From NCBI GenBank assembly GCA_002502095.1, contig DAPJ01000005.1:151407-215406 (forward strand): a DNA stretch of 64,000 nt. The letters are read 5' to 3'. This stretch comes from Euryarchaeota archaeon UBA62 (GTDB lineage: Archaea; Thermoplasmatota; Poseidoniia; Poseidoniales; Thalassarchaeaceae). Under the pieces are notes generated by a model. That model made no database searches. It was not told the DNA's origin and worked only from the letters and a program-made list of their open reading frames with translations. The stretch's first letter is position 1. Each line of letters opens with the position of its first letter. This document shows positions 41,140-49,802 of this stretch, one piece after another. The position numbers and the translations under genes were made by a program.

Positions 41140-43347
41140 TTAGTCCTGATAGTGAGTCTCACCTGGAATCTCCGGCTTCAGCCCCTTTCTTTCCCTAATC
41201 TCTGCTGTAACCTTCTCATACAGATTAGGTGGCAAGTGGACGAAGCCCGCATTTTCCATATTCCAAATCGCCCTTCCTTGGCTTGCAGCCCTAATATCAT
41301 TGGAGAATCCGAATGTCTCAGCGACGGGGATTGTGCCAATTACCTTAGTAACACCATCCTCGACAGGCATGTCCTCAATTATTCCCCTTCTTGTAGAGAC
41401 TTCCCTAGTAACGCCACCTATCACGTCGTTGGGGGAGTCTATCTGGATTTTCTGAATAGGTTCGAAGATTACCGGTCTTGATCTCATGAAAGCTCCCTTA
41501 ACTGCGTTCCTAACTGCTGGAATAGTTTGAGCTGGTCCCCTGTGGATAGCGTCCTCGTGTAGTTTGGCATCAACAAGCCTTACCATGACCCCCATTAGAG
41601 GCTCATCAGCTACTGGTCCCTTCTTACATACATCATTGAATCCATCTATGATTAGCTCCCTAGTCTCGTGGAGATTCTGGATTCCCTTGGTATCATTCAC
41701 AAGGACGTTTGTACCATTGATAGCGTATATCTTCCTCATCAAGTCCTTGTTCATGCCTAGTTCAGCGAATTGATCGCCTATTTCCTTTGCATCTTTTGAT
41801 CTGACAGTTCCATCTCTGAATTCACCGGCCCTTAGTTTCTCAACGACAATGTCAGGGAGGGGCTCTGCTTCGACATAGAATCTGTTGTGCCTGTTGGGAG
41901 ACTTTCCTTCGAAGGGCCTACCCTTGTTATCAGACTGAACAGATTCTCTGTAGACAACGATTGGCTCGCTGACCTTGACCTTGATACCTTGCTCTTCTTC
42001 CAGTCTGTAAACAGTAATTTCAAGGTGCAACTCGCCCATTCCAGCTAGTAAAGCCTCACCAGTCTCTTGGTTGGTAGATACTTCTAGTGACGCATCTGCC
42101 TTCGCGAGCCCCCTGAGTGCATCGATGAACTTGGGCAAGTCCTTCATTGACTTCGGCTCTACCGCAACAGTGACGACAGGTTCGGAGATATGTCTTATCG
42201 CTTCGAAAGGAGGAGCGTCTTTCTCCCTTGCAATTGTAACTCCTGCCGCTGCACTTCTAATGCCTGTAATTGCGGCAATGTTTCCTGATGTCACCTCTGA
42301 GGTGGAAATTCTATCTCCACCAACCATCATACCAACCTGCTGAACTCTCTCGGCCTTGGCCGATCCTATTGCCCATACAGATTCACCATGCTTAATTCGT
42401 CCAGAATATACTCTGCCAACGGCTACCTCGCCAGCATGGGGATCCATCCATATCTTAGTTATCATTAGAGATAGGGGGCCATCGGGATCACACTCCATCA
42501 TGGCCTTACCTACGCCAGACTCTAAGTCGCCTTGCCAGATGTTAGGTATTCTGTACTTCTGGGCAACTACGGGAGAGGGGTGCTTCTCAACTGTCATGTC
42601 TAGAAGGACGGTGTGGACAGGTGCTAGCTTAGCAAGTTCTTTCTGATTATCGTCGTGACAATATTCGAAAATCTGCTTAAAGTTGATATTGCTCTTCTGC
42701 ATATAGGGTATTGACATCCCCCAGTTGTAGTATGCTGATCCAAATGCCACTGTTCCTTTCTGAACAGAAACTTGCCATTCCTTGCCAAGATCCTCGGGAG
42801 CATATGTAGAGATTAGCTTGTTTACCTTGGTGATAATCTTCTCAAACCTACTCATCATCTCAGGCCCATCGATTTGTAACTCATTGATTAGTCGGTCTAC
42901 CTTGTTTATGAATAGAACTGGCCTAACCTTTTCCTTCAATGCTTGTCGCACTACAGTCTCGGTTTGTGGCATTGTACCTTCGACAGCACAAGCTAGAATG
43001 ATGCATCCATCAACTGCCCTCATTGCCCTGGTGACATCCCCTCCGAAATCTACGTGACCAGGTGTGTCGATGAGATTAATGAGGTAGTCTTGGCCATCAA
43101 CAACGTGGACCATGGAAGCGCTAGCCGCATTGATAGTGATACCTCGGGCGCTTTCTTGCTCGTCAAAATCTAGGACCCTGGACTTGCCCGCTAGTTCTTC
43201 GGACATCATTCCTGCACCAGCAATCAGGTTGTCTGAAAGAGTAGTCTTACCGTGATCGATATGTGCGGCTATAGCAATGTTTCTGATATGCTCGCGGTCA
43301 TGCATTATCTCTGTAGCTCTCTTGATGTTGTCTTCCTTACGACCCAT
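41140..43347 (-). CDS. fusA: Translation elongation factor aEF-2
   Basis: Ribosomal translocase GTPase. G1 is AHIDHGKTT near residue 28-36, then DTPGHVDF and NKVDRL. The diphthamide-acceptor His lies in EDAIHRGPAQ near residue 600, and the matching amidase gene dph6 is at 52.8 kb. 735 residues is normal. It follows uS7 and uS12 on the same strand (91-base gap), the usual archaeal order, but neither tuf nor S10 follows. Confidence 0.96.
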   Translation of the reverse strand: MGRKEDNIKRATEIMHDREHIRNIAIAAHIDHGKTTLSDNLIAGAGMMSEELAGKSRVLDFDEQESARGITINAASASMVHVVDGQDYLINLIDTPGHVDFGGDVTRAMRAVDGCIILACAVEGTMPQTETVVRQALKEKVRPVLFINKVDRLINELQIDGPEMMSRFEKIITKVNKLISTYAPEDLGKEWQVSVQKGTVAFGSAYYNWGMSIPYMQKSNINFKQIFEYCHDDNQKELAKLAPVHTVLLDMTVEKHPSPVVAQKYRIPNIWQGDLESGVGKAMMECDPDGPLSLMITKIWMDPHAGEVAVGRVYSGRIKHGESVWAIGSAKAERVQQVGMMVGGDRISTSEVTSGNIAAITGIRSAAAGVTIAREKDAPPFEAIRHISEPVVTVAVEPKSMKDLPKFIDALRGLAKADASLEVSTNQETGEALLAGMGELHLEITVYRLEEEQGIKVKVSEPIVVYRESVQSDNKGRPFEGKSPNRHNRFYVEAEPLPDIVVEKLRAGEFRDGTVRSKDAKEIGDQFAELGMNKDLMRKIYAINGTNVLVNDTKGIQNLHETRELIIDGFNDVCKKGPVADEPLMGVMVRLVDAKLHEDAIHRGPAQTIPAVRNAVKGAFMRSRPVIFEPIQKIQIDSPNDVIGGVTREVSTRRGIIEDMPVEDGVTKVIGTIPVAETFGFSNDIRAASQGRAIWNMENAGFVHLPPNLYEKVTAEIRERKGLKPEIPGETHYQD

Positions 43348-43438
43348 CCTAATTCCTCAATTGTTCTGTCCACCTGACTATGGTTCATAAATCCGATTGT
43401 GGAGAGAAGTAAAACATGACTGTAAGAGTGTAGAAGAA

Positions 43439-44056
43439 TTATCTTGCAGAAGCGGCTACACGCTCGATTTCTTCTCTCTTGCCTATGGAGTAAGCTGCAA
43501 CATCCCCCTCGGCCGCCTTAGTTATCTCACTAACTATGCCCTGAACAAGAGTTCTCTTACTACCAGCAGTAGCGGAGGTACATCCTATTGCGAGGTTTCT
43601 CAATGCGATATCCAATCTTCTGCTTGGTGATGAGTCTACAGCCTTAGGAGTGCTTACTGCGCCCTGCTTGATTCTGGTTATCTCTTCGCATGGTGATGCC
43701 TCAACAATGGCGTCGATGAATGACTGTAGGGGGTTCTCTCCTGTTCTACTATTGATTGAATCTAATGCGGCTTCATATGCCTTAGCACAATGTTGCTTCT
43801 TTCCTGAGAATTTACCCGTTCTCATTAGATTATTGATGAATCTTTCAACAACGGAAAGCTTTGACTTGCCGAACCAAGCGTTAGCGTGTCGTCCTCCGCT
43901 GTGGGGCGTTCCGATAGTTGTCAGGTTGATGTAGGGCGCAAGACCGGGATCCGAGCAAGTTACTTCTGTGGCGTCCCACTTCCCAAATACCATGGTCCCG
44001 ATTCCGGCAATTGGTGCTTCCATCCCAGAATCTTCATGCACTGCTTCTTCGGACAT
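43439..44056 (-). CDS. rps7: 30S ribosomal protein uS7
   Basis: Binds the 3' major domain of 16S rRNA. Archaeal/eukaryotic S7 of 205 residues: TPHSGGRHANAWFGKSKLSVVERFINNLMR is the family lead, and VDSSPSRRLDIALRNLAIG and the basic end KREEIERVAASAR are typical. The N-terminus extends about 15 acidic residues. Downstream of uS12 by eight bases. Confidence 0.95.
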   Translation of the reverse strand: MSEEAVHEDSGMEAPIAGIGTMVFGKWDATEVTCSDPGLAPYINLTTIGTPHSGGRHANAWFGKSKLSVVERFINNLMRTGKFSGKKQHCAKAYEAALDSINSRTGENPLQSFIDAIVEASPCEEITRIKQGAVSTPKAVDSSPSRRLDIALRNLAIGCTSATAGSKRTLVQGIVSEITKAAEGDVAAYSIGKREEIERVAASAR

Positions 44057-44064
44057 CTCGATAC

Positions 44065-44505
44065 CTACCTTATGGGCTTCTCTTTACGGCCCCTGACCAT
44101 TTCGTCCAAGGATACGCCGTTTACCTTGATGACCTTGTATCTGACACCGGGGATATCCCCATAAGATCGTCCTTTGCTACCTCCGATACCCTCGACTAAT
44201 ACCTCATCGTGCTCATCAATGAATGAAATTGCACCATCACCGGGTGCGAAAGCAGTAAGTCGGTTTCCAGTTTTGATCAGGCTTATCTTGACCGCTTTTC
44301 TGATTCCAGAATTAGGTTGTTTAGCCTCGAAACCCACTTTCTCCACTACAATTCCCTTGGCCTGAGTACTACCCATTAGGGGATCGTGCTTGAGGACACC
44401 GCCTCTCTGTTGCTTGAATTGTCGATCCCTAAACTTACGCTCTTTCCAGCGATATCTCTTCCTATCCGACTTCATCTTCTGCCCGGAGAAAAGACCTCTA
44501 CCCAA
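44065..44505 (-). CDS. rps12: 30S ribosomal protein uS12
   Basis: Decoding-centre protein. Archaeal form (146 residues) with the family blocks [29 protein letters not shown] and the C-terminal [17 protein letters not shown]. The start is TTG ([10 protein letters not shown]), matching the usual archaeal MGKGLF start, with GAGGTG five bases upstream. First gene of uS12-uS7-aEF-2, divergent from the UbiD gene. Confidence 0.95.
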   Translation of the reverse strand: MGRGLFSGQKMKSDRKRYRWKERKFRDRQFKQQRGGVLKHDPLMGSTQAKGIVVEKVGFEAKQPNSGIRKAVKISLIKTGNRLTAFAPGDGAISFIDEHDEVLVEGIGGSKGRSYGDIPGVRYKVIKVNGVSLDEMVRGRKEKPIR

Positions 44506-44545
44506 AGTAACACCTCAGAATGATGTCTCGCCGACCCTCATGGGG

Positions 44546-44550
44546 TATAA
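44546..44550. promoter_or_regulatory. TATA box between uS12 and the UbiD gene
   Basis: TATAA inside GGGGTATAAGAG, 46-50 bases before the UbiD ATG and about 40 bases from the uS12 TTG. Both messages would have short leaders with good ribosome-binding sites (GAGAGGA and GAGGTG). Confidence 0.4.
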
Positions 44551-44595
44551 GAGCGTGACGGGATAGCCTCGACTTAGTGGGCCCTAGAGAGGATA

Positions 44596-45909
44596 ATGTC
44601 ACCAACATTCAAGCATCTATTGACTCCGCCCCCCGATATGGCCTTCCGTGACATGCTTAGTGGCGTTCATAATGTGCAGGAATCTACTAGTGTTTTACAC
44701 GGTATGATTGAAACTTCGAACAAGATGGGAGATATCCCTTTAGTTTTCAATAAAATTACTGAGGCCCCGGGGCACAGGGCTGCTCTGAACGTTCTGGAGA
44801 AGTCAAGGTTGTGTGAGATGTTTGACATTTCACCAGGTGATTTGATAGATGTACTAGCTTGGGCGATGGAGAATCCTTCTGAGCCTGAAGTTGTGGATGC
44901 GTCTGACGCGCCTGTAATGCAATCAGGACAAGAGGAAGTAAATCTGAGTAAGATTCCCATCCCTTGGCACTTCGAAGAGGATGGGGGCAGATATCAGTCT
45001 GCGTCAATTATAGTTGCTCAGTATTCAGGAGTACGAAACGTATCCTTCCATCGTCAATTACTTAGGGACAGGAATCATACCGTGGCTAGGTTAGTTCCTA
45101 GGCACCTAAGGACCATCAGTGCAGAAGCAGCAGAAGCTGGTGATGATGTCCCCATTGCCGTAGTCAATGGCCCTGACCCTACTGTACTTCTGGCGGCCGC
45201 TATGTCGTTCTCGGACTATGTTGATGAATTGACCGTCGCATCTTCTTTGCACATGAGGTTGCATGGTTCTCCTCTCAAGGTCGTTATGCTCCCCAACGGG
45301 GTGATGGTTCCCGCGGACGCGGAGTATGCCATGGAGGCTAGGATAACTACTGAGAGAGATGATGAGGGGCCATATGTAGACATTACTGGGACTGTCGATG
45401 ACATTAGGCAGGAGCATGTGATTGAGTATGACCATGTACACCATCGGGTAGACCCGATTTTCCATGCTCTAATTCCTACCGGTATAGAACACAGGACATT
45501 GATGGGCATGCCGAGAGCCCCCACCATTAAGAATTCAGTTTCTAAAGTGGTTGAGTGTGTAGATGTTCACATGACAGATGGAGGTTGTGGATGGCTGTCT
45601 TCAGTAGTCCAGATTATTCCCAAGAATGAGGAGGATGGGATGCAGGCCATAGAGGCAGCTTTCAGAGGCCATCCCTCGATGAAACAGGTAGTTGTGGTCG
45701 ATGAAGACATAGACATCTCAGATCCGAAAAGAGTGGAGTGGGCACTTATGACGAGATGGCAACCAGACAAAGATACCATAATCATGAGTGGACAGAGGGG
45801 ATCTAGTCTCGATCCCAGCAGGACGGAGGATGGCGTAACAAGTAAAATTGGAATGGACGCTACTCTAACACCCGGTGCTGATAAATCTCCCTTTGAATCA
45901 GTTTTGTGA
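44596..45909 (+). CDS. UbiD-family decarboxylase, candidate anhydromevalonate phosphate decarboxylase
   Basis: 437-residue prenylated-FMN decarboxylase. The family scaffold is clear: IPIPWHFEEDGGRYQSASI, NVSFHRQLLRDRNHTVARL, AVVNGPDPTVLLAAAMSF, and the acidic active-site block DDEGPYVDITGT. Archaea use such an enzyme to decarboxylate trans-anhydromevalonate 5-phosphate to isopentenyl phosphate, the substrate of the IPK in this window. That role is inferred from family and gene content; aromatic decarboxylases (UbiD proper) remain possible. ATG at 44596 follows GAGAGGA. Confidence 0.88.
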   Translation: MSPTFKHLLTPPPDMAFRDMLSGVHNVQESTSVLHGMIETSNKMGDIPLVFNKITEAPGHRAALNVLEKSRLCEMFDISPGDLIDVLAWAMENPSEPEVVDASDAPVMQSGQEEVNLSKIPIPWHFEEDGGRYQSASIIVAQYSGVRNVSFHRQLLRDRNHTVARLVPRHLRTISAEAAEAGDDVPIAVVNGPDPTVLLAAAMSFSDYVDELTVASSLHMRLHGSPLKVVMLPNGVMVPADAEYAMEARITTERDDEGPYVDITGTVDDIRQEHVIEYDHVHHRVDPIFHALIPTGIEHRTLMGMPRAPTIKNSVSKVVECVDVHMTDGGCGWLSSVVQIIPKNEEDGMQAIEAAFRGHPSMKQVVVVDEDIDISDPKRVEWALMTRWQPDKDTIIMSGQRGSSLDPSRTEDGVTSKIGMDATLTPGADKSPFESVL

Positions 45910-45916
45910 GGTTAAT

Positions 45917-46912
45917 ATGTCAGATTCAGATATTGCAGATAGTCTGCAACACCCCAGAAGGAGCCTTGGGGATAGGCATAGAAGTCAATCTCAGAAGTAT
46001 GTCAACCTTGCATTGGATGAAAATGGCCGTATTATTCAAGACCGATTGGTGAACTTAAAGTGGGGGGAACAAAGCGCTAGGCAGGCTGTATTACACGATT
46101 TTACCAATCCTGAAAATTGGAAAGTTCTGATAAGGGTAAAGTCCCTACTTGGGGACTCGGAAGGGATTAGGTCCGTACTAGAAGACCTATTTTCGGTACT
46201 TGGGAGGAAACCCGAGCAACTTGAGCAGTTGGAACACATTGATTTTTTGAGCTCGGGGTACGGTTTGCTTATCGCTTCCCTAGATGCTGATCCTCTGGAT
46301 CCAGACGTTTGGTGGAAGATGGCCTGTGAATCTCAGGATGTCCTAACCGAATTTCTTGATAGGACTAGCAAGCTCGACCTTAGGGACAGGAGAGCAAATC
46401 TACTATTCTCAAGAAGAATAGAAAGAATTCGAGATTCGGGTGATGAGGATCAATTCATTCGTCTTTCGAAGATTATCCTCGCACAGAGGCCGACTAATCA
46501 TGAGGCGTGGGCATCATTAGGAAGGATGCATGAGAGGAGGAAGGAGTATAGTGATGCCTGGCTTTGCTATGATCAAGCTCAGATTTGTTTCCCCGGTAAC
46601 ACAGTCAGAGACGAGTTCAAATCTAGGATGGAGGCAGAGCTGGATGGGGAGCGCAAGATGAAATGGAAGTCCCCGGGAATAGATCAGAGAGTTGATTTCC
46701 TCAGAAAGATGGAAGATATGGCGACTCCAAAAAGTGTGTATGAGAACGATGAAGAAGATGTTGTCGAAGATCCGATTAGAGAAGTGGAGGAATTGGTTAG
46801 TGAAGGGAAGTTATCTGAAGCTTTCTTCATGACTAGACGGATGGCCGCACAAGGAGTAGAGGGGGCTCTTGAGATCAATCAAGAGTTGCGGGAGAAAATG
46901 GAGGGAGAATGA
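45917..46912 (+). CDS. TPR-like protein of unknown function
   Basis: 331 residues from the ATG at 45917 (MSDSDIADSLQHPRR). The helix-turn-helix arrays resemble tetratricopeptide repeats: RPTNHEAWASLGRMHERRK, then SDAWLCYDQAQICFPGN, and a later unit LSEAFFMTRRMAAQGVEGAL. Likely a protein-interaction scaffold. It follows the UbiD gene by seven bases and precedes a Nudix gene that overlaps by four bases. Confidence 0.7.
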   Translation: MSDSDIADSLQHPRRSLGDRHRSQSQKYVNLALDENGRIIQDRLVNLKWGEQSARQAVLHDFTNPENWKVLIRVKSLLGDSEGIRSVLEDLFSVLGRKPEQLEQLEHIDFLSSGYGLLIASLDADPLDPDVWWKMACESQDVLTEFLDRTSKLDLRDRRANLLFSRRIERIRDSGDEDQFIRLSKIILAQRPTNHEAWASLGRMHERRKEYSDAWLCYDQAQICFPGNTVRDEFKSRMEAELDGERKMKWKSPGIDQRVDFLRKMEDMATPKSVYENDEEDVVEDPIREVEELVSEGKLSEAFFMTRRMAAQGVEGALEINQELREKMEGE

Positions 46913-47304
46913 TGTTCGTACTATGTTGGACCTATTCCAGCAAGGGTGAAGAGTTTGGGAATCCCTGGGTCATGGTATTGCACAAGGAGAGGGGCTGGGA
47001 GCTTCCTGGAGGGAATATCAACGATGACGAGGAATGGGATGTAGCGGCCTTGAGGGAGTTGTACGAAGAGACGGGTCTGCTGGGAACCGCTGTTTCCTAT
47101 GATGATGATCTCATAGAGGGCGGAGTAGTAGTTCTTGTTGAGGTAGGACATTTACCTTTCCCTGAACCTTGGGGGTCCGATGATCCCTCGATAGAGGAAG
47201 TTGGATGGTGTATAGAAGTGCCAACAAGACTTTCTTGGGATGAAGATGAGATCTTTAGAGTGAAGAATCATGATTGGAATACTTCCAAAAGATTCGGATC
47301 CTGA
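46909..47304 (+). CDS. Nudix hydrolase
   Basis: 131 residues with a complete Nudix box GX5EX7REUXEEXG at about 35-57 (GNINDDEEWDVAALRELYEE), so a divalent-metal pyrophosphohydrolase is expected; substrate unknown. The start ATGATG overlaps the TPR gene by four bases. Its 3' end overlaps the opposite-strand TPR-like gene by 37 bases. Confidence 0.85.
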   Translation: MMFVLCWTYSSKGEEFGNPWVMVLHKERGWELPGGNINDDEEWDVAALRELYEETGLLGTAVSYDDDLIEGGVVVLVEVGHLPFPEPWGSDDPSIEEVGWCIEVPTRLSWDEDEIFRVKNHDWNTSKRFGS

Positions 47305-48098
47305 ATCTCATCTTTCCTGGAGGCTATGGCATCCTTCCAAACATATCTATTCAATTTCTCTGAAGCCTCGATGATTAGCCCTATGTCTAATCTTGATTTT
47401 CCGGATAAGTCTTGAGTCAGTATTGGGAATAAGTACTCTACAATGGAAGTGATATCAGACGGATTGGAAGGAAACGTGGTATTTCCGGGTCCATGACGTG
47501 GTTTCGCCTCTTCTATCCTAGAGGCCATAGTTGGAGAACCATCTCTTATATCATCAAGAGCCAGATCAAGCCATTCAAGAGAAGTTGCGATAGCCTCGGG
47601 AGACATTCCCAATTCGATGAATCCGGATCTGGCGGACCATAGATGCCTCATTGCAGGGCCATAGTCATTCATTGAGCTAAGAATTCTGCCCACTTCCAGC
47701 CTTGATAGTGAATTTATGTCAAGAGGATGTCCGTTATTTATCGAGATTTCAGAGTGTGTAGCTAAAGCCATCATCAGCTCACCTCGATTGGCGTGCCACG
47801 TAGCTAGATTTAGTAGAGCGAGGCCATGTACTGAAGACCCACTGGAAATGGCATTCAGCCTATCTACACACCACCTCAATTCGGAGCCAATCATCTCCTC
47901 AGGTACTGCCCCTATGAGTGCCCTCTCTATCCTGACCCTAGCCTCTATGTCGTGATTTCTCTCAGAGGAAGACCTAGATCTCTCCAGTATTGAGTCTGAG
48001 AGGACCTTGGCATCGGATGTCTTTCCCTTTGAAAGAAGAGCGAGCATGAGCTCTAAGTCATCGCTTAGAGTACTTCCTTCAGAGTCTCTCCCTGACAT
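47268..48098 (-). CDS. TPR-like helical protein of unknown function
   Basis: 276 residues from the ATG at 48098 (MSGRDSEGS), preceded by GTGAG; a TTG six codons earlier overlaps prefoldin. Repeating helical hairpins (SVHGLALLNLATWHANRGELM, then DINSLSRLEVGRILSSMNDYG, then LWSARSGFIELGMSPEAIATSL) suggest a TPR fold. It ends the proteasome/exosome superoperon. No enzymatic motif. Possible partner or chaperone role for prefoldin is a guess. Confidence 0.62.
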   Translation of the reverse strand: MSGRDSEGSTLSDDLELMLALLSKGKTSDAKVLSDSILERSRSSSERNHDIEARVRIERALIGAVPEEMIGSELRWCVDRLNAISSGSSVHGLALLNLATWHANRGELMMALATHSEISINNGHPLDINSLSRLEVGRILSSMNDYGPAMRHLWSARSGFIELGMSPEAIATSLEWLDLALDDIRDGSPTMASRIEEAKPRHGPGNTTFPSNPSDITSIVEYLFPILTQDLSGKSRLDIGLIIEASEKLNRYVWKDAIASRKDEIQDPNLLEVFQS

Positions 48099-48102
48099 GT
48101 TC

Positions 48103-48426
48103 TCACTGTGATTCAAATGCTCTAACTAAGCTATCGTATTTTTCTCTGAGCTCGTTCTCTTTGGAGGAAAGCCTATCCATGTGTTCTTGGAAAGCACTCA
48201 TAGATTGCTCTAGGTCATTCTTCAATGATTCTCTATCTTCAACCTCGAGAAGAAGGCTTCCAATGGCCCTGTAAACTGGCTTTGAGGGATTCTGTGTCGA
48301 TAAGGCATCGATTGTAATTGTCAACTCACTGAGTTGGGTGGTGACATTTTGCATCTGTGCCAGCGTTGTCTGTAGGTCTTGGGCTACTGCCTTAAGGGCC
48401 TCTGCAACATCATTACTGGCGTTCAT
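48103..48426 (-). CDS. pfdB: Prefoldin beta subunit
   Basis: Subunit of the jellyfish-like chaperone that hands unfolded proteins to the thermosome. 107 residues from the ATG at 48426 (AGGTG upstream): an N-terminal coiled coil, the conserved NPSKPVYRAIGSLLLEV hairpin turn and a C-terminal coiled coil (LENELREKYDSLVRAF, seen as SSKENELREKYD). Normal length for archaeal beta prefoldin. Follows pcc1 with one base between. Confidence 0.9.
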   Translation of the reverse strand: MNASNDVAEALKAVAQDLQTTLAQMQNVTTQLSELTITIDALSTQNPSKPVYRAIGSLLLEVEDRESLKNDLEQSMSAFQEHMDRLSSKENELREKYDSLVRAFESQ

Positions 48427-48427
48427 A

Positions 48428-48670
48428 TTATTCACCTGATTCCTTTATGGCATTCAAAGCTTGCTCGGATGCTATTATCCCTCTCATGGTAGAATTCCAT
48501 ATGGCCCTAAGATCTGAAAAATTATTTGATGATATTGAGATTGAGATGATTCCATCGTCCTCGGTAAAGTCTGATTCAGTCTTTAGTCCACTGGCTATAT
48601 GCTTCGCATCGGCATGTGGAAAATCTAGGAACAGAGAGATTGTACCCTCATTCTTCCTCAGAGTCGGCAA
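48428..48670 (-). CDS. pcc1: KEOPS subunit Pcc1
   Basis: Small dimerising subunit of KEOPS (tRNA t6A synthesis), 80 residues. The family pattern is TISLFLDFPHADAKHIASGL, then ISISISSNNFSDLRAIWNS and MRGIIASEQAL. Start is TTG with GGAGG nine bases upstream inside the L37Ae gene (23-base overlap). Kae1 is encoded at 9-10 kb; the other subunits (Bud32, Cgi121) are not in the window. Confidence 0.88.
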   Translation of the reverse strand: MPTLRKNEGTISLFLDFPHADAKHIASGLKTESDFTEDDGIISISISSNNFSDLRAIWNSTMRGIIASEQALNAIKESGE

Positions 48671-49016
48671 CTTCGTCCGCCTCCACTAATTTTCTCTCGA
48701 AATCAAGAGCGGCCTGCTGGGCGATAACTGCCATGTCAGTAGCTGTGGCTCCCTCCATCGATCTCCTTACCACCCTATTATTTGCATCGGAAGCTCTGGT
48801 AAAGGGCTCCCAAACTCCTCCTGTAAATGTGTAGTTGCATTTCTTGCATTCCCAGATTCCTGCGGCTTTTCTCCTGACCTTTGGATACTGACATGAGGGA
48901 CATACATACTGCCTTGATTTCTTCTTCAGAGCTGATCCAGCTCTCCTCCTTACACTAACTCCGTATCTAGATCCAAAGCGCGCTGTTAAGCCTGCTTTCT
49001 GTGTTCTTTTTGCCAT
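48648..49016 (-). CDS. rpl37ae: 50S ribosomal protein L37Ae with acidic tail
   Basis: Archaeal/eukaryotic ribosomal zinc protein, 122 residues from ATG at 49016 (MAKRTQKAGLTARFG). The zinc ribbon is CPSC (about 39-42) and CKKC (about 55-58); the core ends with YTFTGGVWEP. Then comes a 40-residue acidic extension ending EADEVADSEEE that the usual about 90-residue family lacks. It follows rrp42 by 12 bases. Confidence 0.94.
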   Translation of the reverse strand: MAKRTQKAGLTARFGSRYGVSVRRRAGSALKKKSRQYVCPSCQYPKVRRKAAGIWECKKCNYTFTGGVWEPFTRASDANNRVVRRSMEGATATDMAVIAQQAALDFERKLVEADEVADSEEE

Positions 49017-49028
49017 CCAAATCACCTA

Positions 49029-49802
49029 TCAGTCTACAATTTTCCTTAATTCGGCGCACCTAGACTTGGCGTGCTCCATTATCTCTTCAAACTCGTCTGC
49101 CGTGAAGATTCCCTTTAGACCCTTCTGGAGAGAGTGGACGTGATTATCATCGCCCAGAGTAATATGAATTCTCTCATCCCCGCCCAGTTCTTCCTTGTAT
49201 GATGCATCATAAACGAATCTCCCACCTACCTTGTGATAGGAGCACATAATCGGCTTTTTGGATACCTTTAGAGGTGAATCTTGACCTACTTCAAACCTCT
49301 CTGCAGGAACTATCGCGCTCCTTAGAGCGGCTATCCCTGCTAATGCGAATGCATCGAATAGGTTACCGTCATCAGATATTGCATGAAGATCTAGAATGAC
49401 CTGCCAAGCTTTTTCTCCTGGAATAATACAGAGATCGTCAACATCGATACATCCAGATTCTCTGATGCCACGATCCACAACTCTTCCCAGCTCTATTGCT
49501 TCGGGACTGGGTGGCCCAGCCTCCCAGTGTCTTCCCGCTATCGGCCTGACCTCACATGAACACATCAAACCACCTTGATTAGGCCTGTCTGGATATGGGG
49601 TCATTAGCTGGAACTTGACTCCTGCCAATACTATTGTATTACCCATAGTGACTCTGGCAGACCCTTCGGCCCTTGGTAGAATTCCTGTTTCTAATTTGAG
49701 TTCTCTTGCTCCAAACTGTTCTCTACCATCCAGTCTAGAGTCATTTTGTGCGAGATCTGCAAGATGGTCCCTAAGTAGATTGGGGACTGTTGGGGCAGAC
49801 AT
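49029..49802 (-). CDS. rrp42: Archaeal exosome subunit Rrp42
   Basis: Non-catalytic RNase PH-like subunit of the archaeal exosome. 257 residues: LDGREQFGARELKLETGILP, MGNTIVLAGVKFQLMTPYPD, and the later SDDGNLFDAFALAGIAALR, all Rrp42 features. It alternates with Rrp41 in the ring. Shares one base with the rrp41 stop (TGATG). Confidence 0.95.
   Translation of the reverse strand: MSAPTVPNLLRDHLADLAQNDSRLDGREQFGARELKLETGILPRAEGSARVTMGNTIVLAGVKFQLMTPYPDRPNQGGLMCSCEVRPIAGRHWEAGPPSPEAIELGRVVDRGIRESGCIDVDDLCIIPGEKAWQVILDLHAISDDGNLFDAFALAGIAALRSAIVPAERFEVGQDSPLKVSKKPIMCSYHKVGGRFVYDASYKEELGGDERIHITLGDDNHVHSLQKGLKGIFTADEFEEIMEHAKSRCAELRKIVD

Noticed and set aside
43397..43934. Plus-strand frames over uS7 and the uS7/EF-2 gap
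   Set aside because: Serine/cysteine-rich antisense readings of ribosomal genes with no recognisable domain.
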